Below, piece by piece: positions 51,606 to 55,785 of a stretch of 55,785 nt of DNA (positions are counted from its first letter, which is position 1; every line of letters starts with the position of its first letter). The notes under the pieces are model-generated. The model did not search any database, was not told where the DNA came from, and worked only from the letters and a program-made list of their open reading frames with translations. The stretch is taken from contig DHGA01000011.1 in the NCBI GenBank assembly GCA_002402545.1, positions 1-55,785 of the forward strand, read 5' to 3'. The translations under genes and the position numbers were made by a program. This DNA is from Syntrophaceae bacterium UBA4810 (GTDB taxonomy: Bacteria; Desulfobacterota; Syntrophia; Syntrophales; Smithellaceae).

Positions 51606-53480
51606 TTACTCTTTCAGCGCTCCGGTAAAGTTTTCCGAAACGGATTTAATCGCCGCGCCTTCATTGTTCATAATGGCGTCCATCATTCCGAAATACTTTG
51701 GAAATTCTGACCCGATAAAGAACTGGGAAGAGAGCACTCTGCCGCTGTAATAGGCCGCCTCGTTGTTATTCGCGATGATTTTCTGTCTTTCTTCGCCCTT
51801 CGCGTCACCGACAAGTTCCTTCATTTTGGGAACAGTAATCGCCAGACTCCACAGATGCAGCCAGGCCACTATCAGCGGGAACATCGCCTGCTGCAGCGGT
51901 GTGGCATTGAGCACCAACGCCATGAACTTGCCTTCGCCCATCTGTTTTTTCATCATCTCAATGACTTCTTCGAGTTTCGCCAGGCCACGGACAACCGGGT
52001 TGATGTATTTATCTTCCACTATACCCTTGGCTTTATCAATCGCGTCGTTCATCCACTTTCTTAGCTGTGAGTAATTATACATTTCCGGATTCATCAGTAT
52101 TTTACGCATCTGCAGGTCAAGCGACTGAATGGCGTTGGTTCCTTCATAAATTGAGAAGACCTTGGTATCACGGGCATACTGTTCCACCGGATATTCCTGA
52201 CAATAGCCGTAGCCGCCGTAAACCTGCATGGCTTCGGCCGTAACCAGCCAGGAGGCATCGGAAATACCGGCTTTGACGATGGGTGTAAGAATCTCCACAA
52301 TGCCCGTTGATGCTTTGCGTTCTTCTGGATCGGTCGACACGTGCATGACATCTTCATGGTAAGCCAAGAACAGGCAAAGCATGCGCATTCCTTCAACGGT
52401 GCTCTTCATATACATCAGCATTCTCTTTACATCAGGATGCTCGATAATAGCCACGCCAGGGGCCTTGTCGTTGAGCATTTGTGTAATGTGCTTGCTCTGA
52501 ACACGGTTGCGCGCGTAAGTTACGGCGTGCATATAGCCGGCGCTGGACTGCCCCAGAGCCTGAACACCCGTATGAATGCGGGCCGCGTTCATGAGCTTGA
52601 ACATAACCTTCATGCCCTCGCGTTCCTTGCCCAGCAGGTGGCCGACGCATTTGCCGTTATCACCGAAGCTGAGTGACGATGTGGCGTTGCCTTTGAGGCC
52701 CATTTTGTGTTCAACGCCCGTGCAATAAACATCGTTTCTCGCTCCGAGAGAACCGTCTTTATTAATGAGATATTTCGATACCAGGAAAATGGATATTCCT
52801 TTTGTTCCCTCGGGATCGCCTTCAATTCTGGCCAGCACCGGATGAATGATGTTGGGATTTAAATCGTGCTCGCCGTTGCTGATGAAAATCTTTTGCCCGG
52901 TAATCAGGTACGTGCCGTCTTTTTGTTTTACAGCCTTGGATTTCAGCGCGCCCACGTCCGAGCCCGCACCCGGTTCGGTAAGGCACATCGTGCCGCCCCA
53001 CTCACCGGAAAGCAACTTGGGAAGATACATCTGTTTGACTTCTTCGGAAGCGAAAGGCTCGATAATCGCCGCGGCGCCGGTAATCGCACCACAATACATC
53101 GTCAGCGATGTGTTGCCCGCGTTGAAATATTCCGCGGCAGCCATAGAGACGCTCTGGGGCATACCCATACCACCAATTTCCTGCGAGAAAGACAGGACGT
53201 GGAATCCGGCTTCAACATAAGCGTTGAATCCTTTGTGGAATGATTCGGGAACCTTTACTTCATGTGTTTTGGGATCAAATTTTAATCCGGTTTTGTCACC
53301 ATCGGCATTGGATGAATAAAACTGGTCAATGGCTATTTTTTCCGCCAGCTCCAACGTGTCCTCATACATGCTCCGGTCAAATTCTTTGAACTGGTCAAAC
53401 CGGTTCATTTTCTCCAACTCAAGCATTTCAAAAAGGACAAATCTCACGTCACGTGAGTCAACTAATGGGTTTAACGACAT
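51606..53480 (-). CDS. Large acyl-CoA dehydrogenase (about 600-residue type)
   Basis: The 624-residue flavoprotein introduces a double bond into acyl-CoA. Motifs are GGTMCLTEPGAGSDVGALK, YLITGQKIFISNGEHD, AEAMQVYGGYGYCQEYPVEQ and the catalytic base Glu446 in IYEGTNAIQS. After the ACAD core it carries the ~150-residue C-terminal extension of the FadE5-like class. It is single, with its own terminator. The range of chain length cannot be told from sequence; the window's enoyl-CoA hydratases and ligase give possible partners. Confidence 0.95.
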   Translation of the reverse strand: MSLNPLVDSRDVRFVLFEMLELEKMNRFDQFKEFDRSMYEDTLELAEKIAIDQFYSSNADGDKTGLKFDPKTHEVKVPESFHKGFNAYVEAGFHVLSFSQEIGGMGMPQSVSMAAAEYFNAGNTSLTMYCGAITGAAAIIEPFASEEVKQMYLPKLLSGEWGGTMCLTEPGAGSDVGALKSKAVKQKDGTYLITGQKIFISNGEHDLNPNIIHPVLARIEGDPEGTKGISIFLVSKYLINKDGSLGARNDVYCTGVEHKMGLKGNATSSLSFGDNGKCVGHLLGKEREGMKVMFKLMNAARIHTGVQALGQSSAGYMHAVTYARNRVQSKHITQMLNDKAPGVAIIEHPDVKRMLMYMKSTVEGMRMLCLFLAYHEDVMHVSTDPEERKASTGIVEILTPIVKAGISDASWLVTAEAMQVYGGYGYCQEYPVEQYARDTKVFSIYEGTNAIQSLDLQMRKILMNPEMYNYSQLRKWMNDAIDKAKGIVEDKYINPVVRGLAKLEEVIEMMKKQMGEGKFMALVLNATPLQQAMFPLIVAWLHLWSLAITVPKMKELVGDAKGEERQKIIANNNEAAYYSGRVLSSQFFIGSEFPKYFGMMDAIMNNEGAAIKSVSENFTGALKE

Positions 53481-53715
53481 AAAAAACCTCCTTCAAATTT
53501 CCTTTATTAAGAACTGTGTCGGGCGGGAATACCTTACACAATTTTCTCGCAAGATCATTTAAAACTGACCGGCAGTATAGTTATATAAAATGGCCGTGTC
53601 AAGATAATTGCGTAAAAATGTTTGCCCGGCAAATAAGGCCGCTTGTTGCTTGTCGAGCTCTCCATAAAATGATAGAGTAAAACCTCGATATCATAAATAA
53701 ATTTGAGGTTTTTAA

Positions 53716-54933
53716 ATGATAGATGAGAAGCTTTATCTGGTCCTGATGGGCCTTCCGGCCCGGGGAAAATCAACACTGGCCATACGCCTGCAGGAATCTT
53801 TAAGAAAAAGCCGAATTCCCACAAAAATATTCAATAACGGCAATCTCCGCCGCAAAAACCTGCCAGCCAATGATACATTTTCCGCTGATTTTTATCACCC
53901 CGAAAACAAGGCCGCGAGGCTTCTGAGAAATAAATTTGCTCTTGCCAATATAAAAATGGCCAGAAGCTATCTTGCGGGCTCCGGCCAGGTGGCTATTCTG
54001 GACGCGGCTAATGTCACCCGGACACGCAGAAAAATGATTGAAGAAAATCTCAGCAATCACCCCGTTCTTTTTATTGAATGTCTTAACGATGACGAAGAGA
54101 TTCTTTCTTTGATGATTGAAGCCAAAACAAAACTGCCGGAATTTTCTCGCCTGGCGCGCAAAAAAGCGCAGGAAGAATTTTTAAAACGTATAAAAAACTA
54201 TCAAATGGTTTACACGCCTCTGAAAGATGAAAGAAATTATTTCCGCCTGGATTCGCTGCAAAACAGATTATTCGAAGAAAAATTGACGGATAAAATCCCC
54301 CTGCATTTGCTGATTAAAGATATTTTGGTAACGGACGTGGTGAAAAATCTTTTTCTTATCCGGCACGCGCAAACCAGATTCAATGTTATCGACCGCATCG
54401 GCGGGGATTCCACGCTCACCGCCAAAGGCATCATGCAGGCCAAAGCGCTGGGGCGTTTTTTCCAGAACCTTGAAATTTCCTATATCTTCACCAGCAACAA
54501 GAAACGCACCATACAAACCGCGCGGGCGATTGCGGAGCGGCAAAAATATTGCAAAGTCATTTCACTCAAAGAATTCGATGAAATTAACGGCGGAATCTGT
54601 GAAGGACTGACCTATAAGGATATCGAAAAAAATATGCCGGAGGTCTTCAGCGCAAGGGCGGCAAACAAATATCACTACGCCTACCCGCAGGGGGAAAGCT
54701 ATGCGATGATGAAACCGCGTATTGGAGCAGGCCTGAAAAAAGCTTTTTTCCTAAACCGCCACGCGGAGAATATCATGATTGTCGGCCATCAGGCGGTCAA
54801 CAGGATGATTCTGTCGCACTTTCTCTTCCGCCGTGACGACGACGTCCCCTACATCTACATCCCGCAGGATCAGTTCTACCACATCGTCTCGACACAGAAT
54901 AAAAAACTGTTTGAATTAAAACCGTACGCGTAA
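53716..54933 (+). CDS. Bifunctional 6-phosphofructo-2-kinase/fructose-2,6-bisphosphatase-like protein
   Basis: The 405-residue protein has both halves of the eukaryotic PFKFB architecture. Residues 1-205 form a 6PF2K domain: Walker A GLPARGKST (12-20), IPTKIFNNGNLRRK, FYHPENKAARLLRNKFAL, ILDAANVTRTRRKMI and a KRIKNYQMVYTPL end. Residues 210-405 form an FBPase-2/histidine-phosphatase domain with LIRHAQTRFN (His217), DRIGGDSTLTAKG, TSNKKRTIQTA, FDEINGGICEGLTY (Glu289), YPQGESY and GHQAVNRMI (His358). The RHG of most relatives is RHA here. GAGG lies upstream of the ATG. It would make and break fructose 2,6-bisphosphate, or a related phosphosugar. It faces away from the acyl-CoA dehydrogenase gene and lies 2.4 kb from ppdK. 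Confidence 0.9.
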   Translation: MIDEKLYLVLMGLPARGKSTLAIRLQESLRKSRIPTKIFNNGNLRRKNLPANDTFSADFYHPENKAARLLRNKFALANIKMARSYLAGSGQVAILDAANVTRTRRKMIEENLSNHPVLFIECLNDDEEILSLMIEAKTKLPEFSRLARKKAQEEFLKRIKNYQMVYTPLKDERNYFRLDSLQNRLFEEKLTDKIPLHLLIKDILVTDVVKNLFLIRHAQTRFNVIDRIGGDSTLTAKGIMQAKALGRFFQNLEISYIFTSNKKRTIQTARAIAERQKYCKVISLKEFDEINGGICEGLTYKDIEKNMPEVFSARAANKYHYAYPQGESYAMMKPRIGAGLKKAFFLNRHAENIMIVGHQAVNRMILSHFLFRRDDDVPYIYIPQDQFYHIVSTQNKKLFELKPYA

Positions 54934-55025
54934 ACGCGTTTAGTTCGTTGAATAATAATCATGGTCATAGTAATCTTTATAAAATTAATTGTTAATCGAA
55001 TGCAAAATTACGAGCATAAAAGTTA

Positions 55026-55757
55026 ATGATATATCTTTTTGTAACGATTTTTCTTGCCCCATTATTAATTGCGCAAGGCCTCTATGTCAGGTTCATAACG
55101 CCGAGGTTGCCCGAGCCGCAAGGTAATCGCTGTGGTAGTGACGGATCTGGACCAATCTTGCGTTTGCTGATTATCGGAGATTCTGCGGCAGCTGGTGTTG
55201 GTGTATCGACACAGGGTCAGGCTTTATCAGGTCAATTAGTGACTGCGTTGAAGTCGGATTTTTTAGTTTATTGGAAATTATTGGCACAAACAAGCAATAC
55301 CGCGAAAGATGTTTTAGCAAATATTGGGATGGCTTCACCGGAGCCGTTTGATGTTGTTGTCACGTCCGTGGGAGTTAATGATGTCACACACGGCACAACA
55401 TTAAATAAATGGATTTATCAAAAAATCAATATTATTGAGTTGCTCCAATCTAAGTTCTGTGCGCAGCAAATACTTTTATCAAGCCTTCCCCCCATGCATC
55501 AATTTCCTGCCCTACCTCAACCCCTGAGGTGGTATCTTGGTCTAAGGGCAGAACGATTCAATATGAAGCTAAAAAAGATTACGGGTGAATATGGCAGATG
55601 CGAGTTTGTCTCAATAAACCTACCCTTGCAATCAAAGTATATGGCAAAAGATGGTTTTCACCCCGGAGCACTTGCATATTCTTTATGGGCCAACCATATT
55701 GCAGGTATCATTCGTAATCGTCTAGAAGTGAATATATTAATGAAAGGAAAAAGTTGA
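55026..55757 (+). CDS. SGNH/GDSL-family hydrolase with an N-terminal membrane segment
   Basis: The 243-residue protein starts with a hydrophobic stretch (about residues 3-22) that may be a signal anchor. It has the SGNH blocks LLIIGDSAAAGVGV (Ser53), VTSVGVNDVTHG and DGFHPGALAYSLWAN with the catalytic Asp-x-x-His. It is probably an envelope esterase or lipase. Codons such as TTA, TTG and TTT are more frequent than in neighbouring genes, which could mean later acquisition. There is no strong ribosome-binding site before the ATG. No partner gene is visible before the window ends. Confidence 0.87.
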   Translation: MIYLFVTIFLAPLLIAQGLYVRFITPRLPEPQGNRCGSDGSGPILRLLIIGDSAAAGVGVSTQGQALSGQLVTALKSDFLVYWKLLAQTSNTAKDVLANIGMASPEPFDVVVTSVGVNDVTHGTTLNKWIYQKINIIELLQSKFCAQQILLSSLPPMHQFPALPQPLRWYLGLRAERFNMKLKKITGEYGRCEFVSINLPLQSKYMAKDGFHPGALAYSLWANHIAGIIRNRLEVNILMKGKS

Positions 55758-55785
55758 TATTTGCTTCCTGAAATGTTGTTTTAGG

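Noticed and set aside
1..55785. tRNA, rRNA, CRISPR array, insertion sequence, prophage or integrase genes
   Set aside because: No matching conserved sequence, repeat-spacer pattern or transposase/integrase motif was seen in any reading frame.

Overview
The window reads as chromosomal DNA of an anaerobic deltaproteobacterium, most like the Syntrophales (Syntrophus/Smithella type, Desulfobacterota). This is an inference from gene content: a tungsten-type aldehyde:ferredoxin oxidoreductase, a large acyl-CoA dehydrogenase, several enoyl-CoA hydratase-type enzymes, an AMP-forming acyl-CoA ligase, GTP-PEPCK beside pyruvate phosphate dikinase, rubrerythrin-like and FdhE proteins, and an NtrC-type two-component system. 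I found no tRNA, rRNA, CRISPR array, insertion sequence or phage gene. Genes are dense on both strands, and many are closed by clear intrinsic terminators.

Layout. 0-2.4 kb: 5' part of trpE with a complete Trp attenuator (leader peptide with four Trp codons), then a prohibitin-like SPFH protein. 2.6-4.7 kb: a diadenylate cyclase fused to a YbbR/CdaR region, and a rubrerythrin-like protein. 4.7-8.3 kb: a histidine kinase/NtrC-type regulator operon. The 436-bp gap beside it holds a strong sigma-54 promoter, a ~125-nt ATG-free segment and a perfect intrinsic terminator: a candidate sigma-54-dependent small RNA. 8.3-14 kb: mgsA/rarA with a small Cys-rich partner, a stand-alone trpB2 with its own Trp attenuator, a DUF523-DUF1722 protein and a GpsA-like dehydrogenase. 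14-18.3 kb: MORN-like repeat protein, tandem universal stress protein, surE, a periplasmic-binding lipoprotein and a secreted PLD-like nuclease. 18.4-23.2 kb: a heat-shock block with gmhA-grpE-dnaK facing away from three tandem Hsp20 genes. 23.2-27.7 kb: fdhE, an NhaD-like antiporter, MscS and a UPF0316 protein.

27.8-38.4 kb is a mixed region of acyl-CoA/hydroxyacid enzymes with several decaying genes: a TPP-enzyme remnant with an internal deletion, a MalT/BTAD-type regulator interrupted by two in-frame stops, and a frameshifted fragment resembling DUF2088/LarA-like proteins. 38.5-46.4 kb holds genes that could form an oxidation route alcohol -> aldehyde -> acid -> acyl-CoA: GMC oxidoreductase, AOR, acyl-CoA ligase and an SCP2 carrier protein, plus a membrane-anchored hydrolase. 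46.8-55.8 kb carries PEPCK and PPDK (PEP/pyruvate interconversion), a large acyl-CoA dehydrogenase, a eukaryote-like bifunctional PFK-2/FBPase-2 and an SGNH hydrolase.

The strongest leads are the sigma-54 small-RNA locus beside its likely regulator, the two independent tryptophan attenuators, the PFK-2/FBPase-2 homologue next to the PEP/pyruvate genes, the fused c-di-AMP cyclase, and the alcohol-to-acyl-CoA cassette. All calls come from reading the sequence by eye; no database search was run.
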